From Mycolicibacterium llatzerense (GTDB taxonomy: Bacteria; Actinomycetota; Actinomycetes; Mycobacteriales; Mycobacteriaceae), in NCBI RefSeq assembly GCF_000878195.1, contig NZ_JXST01000030.1, positions 22,746-86,745 on the forward strand: a DNA stretch of 64,000 nucleotides. The letters run 5' to 3'. Position numbers and translations under genes: made by a program. A model generated the notes under the pieces. That model worked only from the letters and a program-made list of their open reading frames with translations, made no database searches and was not told the origin of the DNA. Position 1 is the first letter of the stretch. The number at the start of each line of letters is the position of its first letter. Shown in pieces: positions 53,630 through 62,625 of this stretch.

Positions 53630-53680
53630 CCCACTGAGCCGATCCCCTTCTGCCTGAACAATTTTCGAGGAGTTCGCATC

Positions 53681-55267
53681 ATGCCTGACCAGACTTTCGA
53701 CTATGTGATCGCCGGTGGCGGCACCGCCGGCTGTGTCGTCGCGGCGCGCCTGTCCGAGGACCCGGACGTCACGGTATGTCTGGTGGAGGCAGGTCCGAGC
53801 GACGTCGACGATCCGAACATCCTCGTCCTCAACCAGTGGATGCACCTGCTGGACTCCGGCTACGACTGGGACTACCCGGTCGAGCCACAGGAGAAGGGCA
53901 ACAGCTTCATGCGGCATGCCCGCGCGAAGGTGCTCGGTGGGTGTTCGTCGCACAACTCCTGTATCGCGTTCTGGCCACTGGCTCAGGGCCTGCGTGACTG
54001 GGAGGCGATGGGCGCCACCGGATGGGGTCCCGAAGGCGTGCTGCCGTTCACGGCGAAGGTAGAGAACAACACCGCCACCGGCACGTATCAGGGCGTGCCG
54101 CACGGTGATTCGGGTCCGGTTCGGCTGCGCGATGTACCGCCGAACGATCCGTGCGGTCAGGCCGTGATCGACGCGGCCGCCAAGGTGGGTCTCGAGACCG
54201 TGCAGTTCAACCGCGACGACTGGAACCTCAATGCGGCCGGCTGGCTGCAGATCAACGCCAACGAGGCCGGCGAGCGCATGTCCAGTTCGCACGCGTACCT
54301 GCACCCGATCCTCCAGGCGCGGCCCAACCTCACGGTGCTGACCAACAGTTGGGTGGCCGAGATCCTGTTCGACGACTCCGGGGACGAGCCGGTGGCGACG
54401 GGCATCCGGTACCAGCGTCCGGACCTCACCGGCTACGACGTCGTCCACGCCACCCGGGAGGTGGTCGTCACCGCCGGCGCCATCGATACCCCGAAGCTGC
54501 TGATGCTGTCCGGAATCGGGCCGGCGGATCACCTGAACGAAGTCGGGGTCCCGGTGCGGGTCGACTCTCCCGGGGTCGGCGAGAACCTCGACGACCATGT
54601 CGAGGGCCTGGTGTTCTGGGAAGCAGCGAAGCCGATGGTCACCGATTCCACCCAGTGGTGGGAGATCGGGCTGTTCGCCACCACCGAGGTCGCCGGCGAC
54701 AACCCCGATCACTCGGACCTGATGATGCACTACGGCAGCGTCCCGTTCGACATGAACACCCTGCGGCACGGGTATCCCACCACCGACAACGGGTTCTGCC
54801 TGACTCCCAATGTGACACAGGGTCTTTCACGCGGAACGGTGCGGCTGGCCTCCCGCGATTTCCGGGACCGGGCCAAGGTCGACCCGCGCTATTTCACCGA
54901 CCCGGAGGGGCACGACGAGAAGGTGATGCTCGCCGGAATCAGGCTGGCCCGCAAGATCGCCGAGCAGGAACCGCTGCAGGAGTGGATCGGCCGTGAACTC
55001 GCGCCCGGACCGGATGCGCAGACCGACGAGGAACTGCTCGCGTACATCTACAAGACGCACAACACCGTGTACCACCCGGCCGGCACGGCGCGGATGGGTG
55101 CGCTGGACGACCCGATGGCGGTGCTCGATCCGCAGTTGCGCGTCAAGGGTGTGCGCAACCTGCGGGTGGTCGATGCCTCGGCGATGCCGAAGCTGCCAGT
55201 GGTGAATCCGAACATCACCGTGATGACCATGGCGGAGAAATGCGTCGATCTGCTTCGTACGACCTGA
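53681..55267 (+). CDS. betA: Choline dehydrogenase (GMC oxidoreductase)
   Basis: Membrane-associated or soluble FAD enzyme turning choline into betaine aldehyde. 528 residues. FAD fingerprint DYVIAGGGTAGCVVAARLSE; GMC signatures RHARAKVLGGCSSHN and TAGAIDTPKLLMLSGIG; catalytic His in VYHPAGTARMG and the final NPNITVMTMAEKC. GMC members vary in alcohol used, but the pairing with betB supports choline. AGGAG lies about 9 nt before the ATG. Confidence 0.88.
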   Translation: MPDQTFDYVIAGGGTAGCVVAARLSEDPDVTVCLVEAGPSDVDDPNILVLNQWMHLLDSGYDWDYPVEPQEKGNSFMRHARAKVLGGCSSHNSCIAFWPLAQGLRDWEAMGATGWGPEGVLPFTAKVENNTATGTYQGVPHGDSGPVRLRDVPPNDPCGQAVIDAAAKVGLETVQFNRDDWNLNAAGWLQINANEAGERMSSSHAYLHPILQARPNLTVLTNSWVAEILFDDSGDEPVATGIRYQRPDLTGYDVVHATREVVVTAGAIDTPKLLMLSGIGPADHLNEVGVPVRVDSPGVGENLDDHVEGLVFWEAAKPMVTDSTQWWEIGLFATTEVAGDNPDHSDLMMHYGSVPFDMNTLRHGYPTTDNGFCLTPNVTQGLSRGTVRLASRDFRDRAKVDPRYFTDPEGHDEKVMLAGIRLARKIAEQEPLQEWIGRELAPGPDAQTDEELLAYIYKTHNTVYHPAGTARMGALDDPMAVLDPQLRVKGVRNLRVVDASAMPKLPVVNPNITVMTMAEKCVDLLRTT

Positions 55268-55286
55268 CGTAGGGCACGATGGCGGG

Positions 55287-57140
55287 GTGACCGCATCTCC
55301 CGCATCGGCTCCGGAGCTGGTGGAGTTTCTCCGTGCGCATCCGCCGTTCCAGACGGCCAGCGACACCGAGTTGCTCGAGTTGGTGGCGCAGTCGACCGTG
55401 GAGCCGTATCCGACCGGAGCGGTCATCGCGGATTTCTCTCGCCACGTCCCCGATGACATCTGGATGGTCCTCACCGGCTCGGTGAATCTGCAGGAGGTGG
55501 GCGGGGCCGGTGGTGGGCAGGTGTTCGACACCATCGGGCCCGGCGGCATCTTCGGCTACGTGCCGATGCTCACCGGCGGGGGAGTCGAATTCCTCGCCCG
55601 GGCAATAGAATCCACCGCAGTCCTGCGGCTGCGCGGCGAACTGGTGCGCGCGCAGTTCGCCAAGCCCGCCGGGCTGCGGTTTCTGGCCTCGTCCGCGGCG
55701 CCGACACCGCAGGTGCCGGCGGCCCGCGCCGCCGATTCGCGATCGGTCAGCGAATTGGTGCGCGGTGACGTACTGATCGTCGACCCGGGCGTATCGGTAC
55801 GCGACGCCGTCGTGCAGATGAGCGAGCAGCGGGTGTCGTACGCCCTGATCCGGCTGCGCGAGGGCGGTGTCGGGATCTTCACCGACCGTGATCTTCGGTC
55901 TCGGGTCGTCGCGGCGGGGCTACCGGTCGACGTGCCGATCACCGAGGTGATGAGTGCGCCGGCCCAAACGGTGACCGCCGACCGTACCGCCGAGACCGTG
56001 CTGTTCGACATGCTGGAGCGCGGCATGCGTCATATGCCGGTGATGTCGCCGCGCGGTGAGGTGTTGGGCGTCCTGGAGGACGTCGACCTGCTGGCTGCCT
56101 CAGCCCGCCAGAGCTTCGTGTTGCGCCGGGCGATCGCCCAGGCGCCCGACGCCGCCGCGTTGCAGCGGCATGGCCGCGAGGTGACCCAGATCGCGGTCGA
56201 TCTGTTCCGCACCGGGACGAAGGCGTCGGCCGCGAGCAGCATCTCGTCGATCGTGCTGGATGCGTTGGTGCGCAAGGCATTGGAACTCGCTCTGGCTGAA
56301 GCGGGACCCGGACCGACACAGGATCAGTTCGCCTGGCTCACGCTGGGCAGCATCGCCCGTCGGGAGGCCATGCCGTCCTCGGACGTGGACAGTGCGCTGA
56401 GTTGGAGTGACAGCTGCGATGCCGAGTGCGCGCAGTTGCGTTCCATCGCGGCCCGCGCGCACGCCATCCTGGATGGTTGCGGTCTACCGGCCGACAGCAA
56501 CGGCGCCATCGCCTCGCATAAGGCATTCGCGCGGTCGGCCTCGGACTGGGTGCAGGCCGCTGAGGGCTGGCTCGATGATCCGTTGCGCGGCAAGGGTTTG
56601 ATCCTGTCCTCACTGCTGATCGATGGCCGCGTGGTGTGGGGCAACCGGGCATTGCACACCGTGCCCACGGTCTTCCGCCGGATGCGTGACGAACATCCGA
56701 ACGCCCTGCGCCTGCAACTGCTGGATGCGCTGTCCGGCAAGGTGCGCGCGTGGTCCCTGCGCGATGTGCTGTCGCGGCGCGGAGGCACCTTCGACCTGAA
56801 GACTCATGCGGTGACGCCGATCGTCAACCTGGCCCGGTGGGGTGGCCTCACCGCGGACATGACCTCGGCGTCGACGCCGGCCCGGCTCGCGGCGGCGGCG
56901 AGCACAGGTGCGCTGACGGAACGGGATTCCCGAACTCTCACAGAAGTTTTCGTCATGCTGCAACGCATGCGGTTGACGCATCAGGTCGAATTGATCGCCG
57001 ACGGGCGCACCCCGAACGACGTGGTCACCGTCGGCGATCTGTCCCCGCTCAACCGGAGTCTGCTCGGTGACGGGCTGCGCGAGATCGCCGCGGTTCAGCG
57101 GCGGGCGCGGCAATCGGGGACACATCCCGGATTGCGCTGA
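55287..57140 (+). CDS. Cyclic-nucleotide-binding / CBS / DUF294 nucleotidyltransferase-like signalling protein
   Basis: 617 residues in four parts: a cyclic-nucleotide-binding-like domain (residues 1-125; MVLTGSVNLQEV ... GPGGIFGYVPML), two CBS repeats (150-275; VREAVVQMSEQ-like VRDAVVQMSEQRVSYALI, and RHMPVMSPRGEVLGVLEDVDL), the DUF294 nucleotidyltransferase-like domain (FAWLTLGSIARREAMPSSDV, with the G-S-x-x-R-x-E core), and its C-terminal helical domain. Such proteins commonly adjoin a DnaQ-like exonuclease, as here. GTG start, 19 nt after betA, so co-transcribed with the choline genes. Role unknown, perhaps sensing energy state through adenylates. Confidence 0.85.
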   Translation: MTASPASAPELVEFLRAHPPFQTASDTELLELVAQSTVEPYPTGAVIADFSRHVPDDIWMVLTGSVNLQEVGGAGGGQVFDTIGPGGIFGYVPMLTGGGVEFLARAIESTAVLRLRGELVRAQFAKPAGLRFLASSAAPTPQVPAARAADSRSVSELVRGDVLIVDPGVSVRDAVVQMSEQRVSYALIRLREGGVGIFTDRDLRSRVVAAGLPVDVPITEVMSAPAQTVTADRTAETVLFDMLERGMRHMPVMSPRGEVLGVLEDVDLLAASARQSFVLRRAIAQAPDAAALQRHGREVTQIAVDLFRTGTKASAASSISSIVLDALVRKALELALAEAGPGPTQDQFAWLTLGSIARREAMPSSDVDSALSWSDSCDAECAQLRSIAARAHAILDGCGLPADSNGAIASHKAFARSASDWVQAAEGWLDDPLRGKGLILSSLLIDGRVVWGNRALHTVPTVFRRMRDEHPNALRLQLLDALSGKVRAWSLRDVLSRRGGTFDLKTHAVTPIVNLARWGGLTADMTSASTPARLAAAASTGALTERDSRTLTEVFVMLQRMRLTHQVELIADGRTPNDVVTVGDLSPLNRSLLGDGLREIAAVQRRARQSGTHPGLR

Positions 57141-57151
57141 GTTCGCTTGCC

Positions 57152-57727
57152 TTACTGGGCGAGTCGAGACACCAGGCGGCCTGCCAGCTGGTCGTACCAA
57201 CGCATCGCCCAGCGCGCATCGCCGAGCGCGGTGTGGCGGCAACTGGCGCCGGGCGGCCGGACTCCGCACTGCCGCGACAGCTGTGTCGAGTCGCTTTCCG
57301 GGGTGCGGCCGTAGTCGAGGACGTGCCTGGCGGCCAATGCGATGACGTCGACGAGTTTGGGACTCCAGCCCGGCAGCAGTTGATGACGCGCCAGCATCTT
57401 GCGTAGGCAGTGGGTGTCGAAGCTGGGCACCACGCCGACGATGGTGGCGTCCATGGTCCAGTCACGAACGATCTCCGCGGCCTCGTGTTCGCGGTGGACC
57501 AGTGGGAGGTGAATGGGCCCGTAGACGACCTGGGGGTGGCGACTCGCGAAGCGACTGATGCGCAGGCCCGCGGGCTCGGCGGCGTCGAGATCGAGGTCGG
57601 CCAGATCGATGTACATCACGATGCGAGATTCGCCGGCGTCGTCGCGCCGGAGCATGGCGATTTCCCAGGGTTGCCGGTCGGCGTGCAGACCGGTGGTCTC
57701 CGTATCCAGGAAGACCAGCGGTTTCAT
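57152..57727 (-). CDS. DnaQ-like 3'-5' exonuclease (RNase T/DEDD family)
   Basis: 191 residues. Exo I motif VFLDTETTGLH (Asp and Glu); Exo II around VGVVPSFDTHCLRKML; Exo III HTALGDARWAMRWY (H-x5-D, DEDDh type). It converges on the DUF294 gene with 11 bp between the stops, a pairing seen in many bacteria. Target nucleic acid or nucleotide unknown. It marks the right edge of the betaine island. Confidence 0.85.
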   Translation of the reverse strand: MKPLVFLDTETTGLHADRQPWEIAMLRRDDAGESRIVMYIDLADLDLDAAEPAGLRISRFASRHPQVVYGPIHLPLVHREHEAAEIVRDWTMDATIVGVVPSFDTHCLRKMLARHQLLPGWSPKLVDVIALAARHVLDYGRTPESDSTQLSRQCGVRPPGASCRHTALGDARWAMRWYDQLAGRLVSRLAQ

Positions 57728-57798
57728 CGTTGCAGGCTATCGCCGTCGGCCGCCGCAGAGGCGCGAAACGGCATTCCCCAGATTTTTTCCGTTTCGAT

Positions 57799-57824
57799 GG
57801 AACCGAACGGCCTTGCCGCGCGTC
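57799..57824 (+). promoter_or_regulatory. SigM-type promoter upstream of the Rv3440c-like gene
   Basis: GGAAC (57799-57803), 17 nt, CGTC (57821-57824). Shares CGATGGAACCGAACG exactly with the eccC4 promoter 43 kb away. The predicted transcription start (about 57831) is only a few bases before the ATG at 57835, so the message is nearly leaderless like that of eccC4. Confidence 0.82.
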
Positions 57825-57834
57825 ATAGCAAGGC

Positions 57835-58131
57835 ATGGGAGAACGTGACGTCGCTCGGATAGACCCCTCTGGTGTGCGGGACATCGCGCAGCGCTGTGAA
57901 GCGGTCGCCGATGCTCTGGCGGTGGCCCCGTTGCTGCGGTGGTACTTCGACGGGTTCTGCGGTGGGCGTGACCACGCCGCGCGGGCGGCCGCCCTACGCG
58001 CCGCGCTGGATCAGTCGGCCGATCAGCTTCGCGCCTGGGCGTCCGCTTCGGCGGAAGCCGCAGCGGGACTGCGGGTTTCGTCGGCAAGATACGAGGATGC
58101 CGACGCGGACCTCGCCGGCCGGTTGGTCTGA
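57835..58131 (+). CDS. ESX-type small helical protein (Rv3440c-like)
   Basis: 98 residues, mainly two helices: DPSGVRDIAQRCEAVADALA, then HAARAAALRAALDQSADQL. WYFDGFCGG is at the turn, in the place of the W-x-G motif. Size, composition and gene order (before an Rv3439c-like partner, between glmM and glmS) match M. tuberculosis Rv3440c. Probable ESX-4 substrate or partner, under the SigM-type promoter. It ends 2 nt before the next gene. Confidence 0.78.
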   Translation: MGERDVARIDPSGVRDIAQRCEAVADALAVAPLLRWYFDGFCGGRDHAARAAALRAALDQSADQLRAWASASAEAAAGLRVSSARYEDADADLAGRLV

Positions 58132-58133
58132 CG

Positions 58134-59537
58134 ATGGCGTCGACGTTCGACGTCGCCGGGCGGCTCGCGGAGGGCGACCGCGCGCTGACTGCTCTTGACG
58201 ACTATGTGGCAGCCTGCCAGGTATTGGGGATGCCGGCTTCCGCGTCACTGCTGGAGTTGTATCGAGCCGAGAGCGGTCTGGACCTCGCCGCGCTGGCCGC
58301 CGATGCCCGCTCGCTCGAGGCTGCCGCCGTTGTCGCGCAGGACGCATTGCGGTTGCAGGGCAACGGATATCGGGAGCTGACGGTGCAGTGGTCCGGTACA
58401 GGTGGCGACGCTGCCGCCGATTTTCTGCGCACGCTGACGGTCGCAGCGGAGGATGTGGTCGCGCACCTGCAGCGCAGCGCCCAGGCGCTGACGACGCTGC
58501 GTGACGAACTGTGGCGTGCCGTCGACACCAAGGTCGACGCGGTGCTGCGGGCCGATGCGCAGGCTTCGGGGCGTCGTGACGAGTGGGGCGCGGCGGCCCG
58601 CGCGGTCCTCGGTGGAGCCGGAGATGTGGCGACCGCCAGCGAGATCGTCGATCAGCAACTCAAGCCTTTCGTGCTTCGCGTGGTGTCCGGGGACTTGCTA
58701 CCCGCGTTGCGGGACGCCTCAGAAGCCGTTGTGGCAGGCTACGATTCGGCAATCGGCGCGGTCACCCCGGCGAGTGTGTCGTTCGCGGTGCCCGTCGTCG
58801 TGACACCCGAATGGGCGCCACCCCCGTCGTCCCTGCCGCCCGCTGCGCCGACGTATCAGGCCGCAGCGGCGACGCCGTTCGGAACATTGGGTACCGCGGC
58901 GAGTTTGACGCCGTCGTCTCCGCCGGCGCCGTCGGCCGAAGCGCCTGTAGGAGCGCCTGCAGCGCCGGAGCAAGCGCTCGGAACGGCGGCGGTGCCGGAG
59001 CCGGCGCTCGGCGCCGCGGCTGCAACTCCAGCCGGCACCGGTATGCCCGCAGACCTCGGATTGGGCTCGGGCGTCGGCAGTTTGGGTCAACAGCTGACCG
59101 ATGCCATCGGGGGAGCGCTCGGGTCCATGGCAGGGCTGGCGCCGGACTCGTCCGGATTTGGCGGGCTCGACGAGATCAAGGACGGTCTGGGAGACGACCT
59201 CGGACTGGACGACGGCACCGACCCAGCCGAGGACGACGACGAGGACCCTGACGAGGACGAGGAGAAGAAAGAGGCCGACGAAGAGGACGAGACCGACGAG
59301 ACCGATGAGGTGGACGAAGGCACCGACAAGATGGCCGCCGAAGCCGACGAGCAGTCCGTCGAGCCACCTCCTTCGGACCCGGTTCAGCCGCCACCCGCGC
59401 CACCCGCGCCACCCGCGCCGACCCTGCCCCCGCAGCCAGCCATGCCGCCAGTGGAACCTATTGCCCAACAGGAGGATCCGACGACCAAGACGCCGTGTCA
59501 GATCGCGGCCGATCAGCTGCCGCTGGCGGGGGACTGA
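58134..59537 (+). CDS. Ala/Pro-rich probable ESX-4 secreted protein (Rv3439c-like)
   Basis: 467 residues. The N-terminal 200 form a helical domain with a W-x-G turn (VQWSGTGGDAAADFLRTLTV), recalling WXG100/EspB-type substrates. A linker of Ala/Pro repeats (220-330) follows, then a strongly acidic run (about 360-420, mostly Asp/Glu), and finally a Pro-rich tail (PPAPPAPPAPTLPPQP) ending in QIAADQLPLAGD. No signal peptide. Pairs with the preceding small gene, both behind a SigM-type promoter. The same place and length as M. tuberculosis Rv3439c. Function unknown. Confidence 0.78.
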   Translation: MASTFDVAGRLAEGDRALTALDDYVAACQVLGMPASASLLELYRAESGLDLAALAADARSLEAAAVVAQDALRLQGNGYRELTVQWSGTGGDAAADFLRTLTVAAEDVVAHLQRSAQALTTLRDELWRAVDTKVDAVLRADAQASGRRDEWGAAARAVLGGAGDVATASEIVDQQLKPFVLRVVSGDLLPALRDASEAVVAGYDSAIGAVTPASVSFAVPVVVTPEWAPPPSSLPPAAPTYQAAAATPFGTLGTAASLTPSSPPAPSAEAPVGAPAAPEQALGTAAVPEPALGAAAATPAGTGMPADLGLGSGVGSLGQQLTDAIGGALGSMAGLAPDSSGFGGLDEIKDGLGDDLGLDDGTDPAEDDDEDPDEDEEKKEADEEDETDETDEVDEGTDKMAAEADEQSVEPPPSDPVQPPPAPPAPPAPTLPPQPAMPPVEPIAQQEDPTTKTPCQIAADQLPLAGD

Positions 59538-59643
59538 TCAGGCCCGCACATCACCGCTGGTCCTGTATCCAGGGCGTGCTTGCTCGAGTGCGCTACGCCG
59601 TCAGCACAGGGTGAACGCTTCCGGCCGGCCGGCCGCCAGAAGG

Positions 59644-60495
59644 TCAGCCCTTCAGCAGGGCGGCGACCTTGTCTTCCAGCGCGGGGAGCTCGGCGTCGGG
59701 ATCGGTGGCAACGGTCTTCGGCAGCACCACGTCGGCGTCGGCGAAATCCTTGTACGCCTTGTCGCCGGTCAGCTGGTGCAGCAGGTAACCGGTCAACAGG
59801 GCCCGCACCGTCTTCTGGGTGCGGCGATCGGCGCCGGGCATCCCGACCAGTTTGGACAGCCGGAAGCCCTCGGCCAGCCCGCCCGGCACGGCTTTGTCGA
59901 CGGTCCGCACCGTCGCGGTCCGCCACGCGGCGGCCAGCTCGGTGGCATTGGACTGGATGGTCAGCTCGGCGCCCGGCGCTTTCAGAATCAGGCCGGGGAC
60001 GCGCAGACCGGCAGCCGGCTGATCGGCCTCGGGCTTGCTGGCGGTCGGGAACACCGCGGCGACCGCCTTCGGCGGATTGGCCGACGAGCCCAGACCGGCG
60101 GCGGTGAAGATCGCGGCCGACGCCCCGAATCCGTGCCCGACCAGGCCCAGCTTCGTCGGGTGCACGCTGATCTTGCCGGGCCCCAGTCGGACCCCGGTGA
60201 TGATGTCGAGGGTGGTGCCCAGGTCGAAGGACAGGTTCAGCACCGACGGCGCGATGCCGGTCTCGGTGTCCGGCGCCGCCGCGACGATGCCCCAGGACGC
60301 CAGATGCTCGAGCGTGCCGTTGTAACGTCCGACACCCTGCAACCAGTCGTGACCGAATGCCACACCGGGCAGATTCAGCCCGGACTCCGGGGTGTAGACA
60401 GTGCCCGGCAGGCCGGCAAAACCCAGGTCACCGCGCAGAACGCGGTGCGGGCCGCGGCGCGTCAAGGCACCGAAGAGCTGCTTCGTCTTGGCCAC
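59644..60495 (-). CDS. Alpha/beta-hydrolase-like protein (Rv3438-like), nucleophile apparently missing
   Basis: 283 residues with dienelactone-hydrolase/PET-hydrolase-like flow: VAFGHDWLQGVGRYNGTLEH (oxyanion region), then LGLVGHGFGASAAIFTAAGL at the nucleophile elbow. The elbow reads G-H-G-F-G, so the expected Ser of G-x-S-x-G is Gly; the protein may be a non-catalytic relative. Equivalent position and strand to Rv3438, convergent with the Rv3439c-like gene and divergent from glmS. Function unknown. Confidence 0.78.
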   Translation of the reverse strand: MAKTKQLFGALTRRGPHRVLRGDLGFAGLPGTVYTPESGLNLPGVAFGHDWLQGVGRYNGTLEHLASWGIVAAAPDTETGIAPSVLNLSFDLGTTLDIITGVRLGPGKISVHPTKLGLVGHGFGASAAIFTAAGLGSSANPPKAVAAVFPTASKPEADQPAAGLRVPGLILKAPGAELTIQSNATELAAAWRTATVRTVDKAVPGGLAEGFRLSKLVGMPGADRRTQKTVRALLTGYLLHQLTGDKAYKDFADADVVLPKTVATDPDAELPALEDKVAALLKG

Positions 60496-60580
60496 CCGAT
60501 GACGTTAGCGCAGTGCCTGCGCATTGTGCGCGATGCGGGCGCAGTCCGGCACCCCAGCGGCTGCACTACCCTGAATAACC

Positions 60581-62449
60581 ATGTGTGGAATCGTCGGCTA
60601 TGTCGGGCAACGGCCGGCCCGCGACATCGTGGTCGACGCGCTGCGACGGATGGAATACCGCGGTTATGACTCCGCCGGTCTCGCCTTGGCCGACGGCCAC
60701 GGCGGCCTGACCATCCGGCGGCGCGCCGGCCGATTGGCCAACCTCGAAGAGGCGCTGGCCGAAACCGATGCCGCCGAGCTCGAAGGCACCACCGGCATGG
60801 GGCACACCCGCTGGGCGACCCATGGACGCCCCACCGACCGCAATGCGCATCCGCACAGCGATGCCAGCGGCAAGCTCGCGGTGGTCCACAACGGCATCAT
60901 CGAGAACTTCGCGGTCTTGCGCGCCGAGCTGGAAACCGACGGCGTCGAGTTCCAGAGCGACACCGACTCCGAGGTGGCCGTGCATCTGGTGGCGCAGGCC
61001 TACCGGCAGGGGCCGACGGCCGGCGACTTCGTCGCGTCTGTGCTGGCCGTGCTGCGCCGGCTGGAGGGTCACTTCACGTTGGTGTTCACCAACGCCGACG
61101 AGCCGGGCACCATCATCGCGGCCCGCCGGTCCACCCCGCTGGTGGTCGGTGTCGGTGACGGCGAGATGTTCATCGGCTCCGACGTCGCGGCCTTCATCGA
61201 ATACACCCGCGACGCCGTCGAGCTCGGGCAGGACCAGGCCGTGGTGATCACCGCGGACGGCTACCAGGTGCTGGACTTCGACGGCGCTGATGCGTCCGAC
61301 CGTGCTCGGCCTTTTCATATCGACTGGGACCTGTCGGCCGCCGAAAAGGGTGGCTACGACTACTTCATGTACAAGGAGATCGCCGAGCAGCCCACGGCCG
61401 TCTCCGACACGCTGCTCGGCCACTTCGTCGACGGCAAGATCGTCCTCGACGAGCAGCGGCTCTCCGACCAGGAGCTGCGCGATGTCGACAAGGTCTTCAT
61501 CGTCGCCTGCGGTACCGCGTACCACTCCGGCCTGCTCGCCAAGTACGCCATCGAGCACTGGACCCGGCTCCCGGTCGAGGTCGAGCTGGCCAGCGAGTTC
61601 CGCTACCGCGACCCCGTGCTGGACCGCAGCACGCTGGTTATCGCCATCTCGCAGTCCGGCGAGACCGCGGACACCCTCGAGGCCGTCCGGCACGCGAAGG
61701 GCCAGAAGGCCAAGGTGCTGGCCATCTGCAACACCAACGGCTCGCAGATTCCCCGCGAAGCCGACGCGGTGCTCTACACCCGGGCCGGGCCGGAGATCGG
61801 CGTCGCCGCCACCAAGACCTTCCTCGCCCAGTTGGCCGCGAACTACCTTGTCGGCCTGGCGCTGGCCCAGGCCCGCGGCACCAAGTACCCCGACGAGGTA
61901 GCCCGCGAATACCGCGAGTTGGAGGCCATGCCGGCCTTGGTCGAGCAGGTACTCGAGCGGCTGGACCCGATCGCCGATCTGGGGCGGCAGTTCGCGAAGT
62001 CGCCCACGGTGCTGTTCCTGGGGCGGCACGTCGGTTACCCGGTGGCCCTCGAAGGTGCGCTCAAGCTCAAGGAGCTGGCGTACATGCACGCCGAGGGCTT
62101 CGCTGCCGGTGAGCTCAAGCACGGTCCCATCGCGCTGATCGACGACGGTCTGCCGGTGATCGTGGTGATGCCGTCGCCCAAGGGCGCCGCGATGCTGCAC
62201 GCCAAGCTGCTGTCGAACATCCGCGAGATTCAGGCCCGCGGTGCGGTCACCATCGTCATCGCCGAGGAAGGCGACGAGACGGTGCGCCCGTACGCCGACT
62301 ACATCTTCGAAATCCCGGCCACCTCGACGTTGTTCCAGCCGTTGCTGTCGACCATCCCGCTCCAGGTGTTCGCTGCGTCGGTGGCCCGTGAGCGGGGCTA
62401 TGACGTGGACAAGCCCCGCAACCTGGCGAAGTCGGTCACCGTCGAGTAG
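60581..62449 (+). CDS. glmS: Glutamine-fructose-6-phosphate aminotransferase
   Basis: Makes glucosamine-6-phosphate from fructose-6-phosphate and glutamine, the first step to UDP-GlcNAc. 622 residues. The mature N-terminus is the catalytic Cys (M-CGIVGYVGQRPA). Glutaminase domain to about 240 (TRWATHGRPTDRNAHPHSD), then two SIS domains (VACGTAYHSGLLAKYAIEHW; SQSGETADTLEAV) and the C-terminal KPRNLAKSVTVE. Conserved backbone gene and functional partner of glmM at 29.9 kb. Confidence 0.98.
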   Translation: MCGIVGYVGQRPARDIVVDALRRMEYRGYDSAGLALADGHGGLTIRRRAGRLANLEEALAETDAAELEGTTGMGHTRWATHGRPTDRNAHPHSDASGKLAVVHNGIIENFAVLRAELETDGVEFQSDTDSEVAVHLVAQAYRQGPTAGDFVASVLAVLRRLEGHFTLVFTNADEPGTIIAARRSTPLVVGVGDGEMFIGSDVAAFIEYTRDAVELGQDQAVVITADGYQVLDFDGADASDRARPFHIDWDLSAAEKGGYDYFMYKEIAEQPTAVSDTLLGHFVDGKIVLDEQRLSDQELRDVDKVFIVACGTAYHSGLLAKYAIEHWTRLPVEVELASEFRYRDPVLDRSTLVIAISQSGETADTLEAVRHAKGQKAKVLAICNTNGSQIPREADAVLYTRAGPEIGVAATKTFLAQLAANYLVGLALAQARGTKYPDEVAREYRELEAMPALVEQVLERLDPIADLGRQFAKSPTVLFLGRHVGYPVALEGALKLKELAYMHAEGFAAGELKHGPIALIDDGLPVIVVMPSPKGAAMLHAKLLSNIREIQARGAVTIVIAEEGDETVRPYADYIFEIPATSTLFQPLLSTIPLQVFAASVARERGYDVDKPRNLAKSVTVE

Positions 62450-62625
62450 GCGCGCCGAGCGGGTCGGCGCAACGGTGCAGGTGCCGCCAGGGCACGTGCG
62501 GTGCCGTCTGGTCGCGTCGGCGGCGCCCCAACTCGGGGTGTTCAACGCCGACGACGGGTTCGACGTGGTCGCCGCGCGGCCGGGCGGCCGGCAACACTAT
62601 TGAGTTATCAAGGTGCACAACGTAT
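62450..62625 (+). other. Intergenic region with a possible short gene fragment
   Basis: In the +1 frame relative to glmS a coding-like stretch runs to a stop at 62601-62603, ending LGVFNADDGFDVVAARPGG. It has no start or ribosome site of its own. Possibly the 3' relic of a gene whose front was lost; otherwise noise. Nothing else was seen. Confidence 0.25.

Noticed and set aside
51074..54769. 1231-residue minus-strand open frame across betB, the permease and betA
   Set aside because: A long shadow frame caused by high GC codon bias: His/Asp/Gly-rich, without domains, opposite three clear genes.
60481..60580. Possible glmS ribozyme leader
   Set aside because: Leader is under 90 bp, and glmS ribozymes are known mainly from Firmicutes; nothing resembling it was seen.
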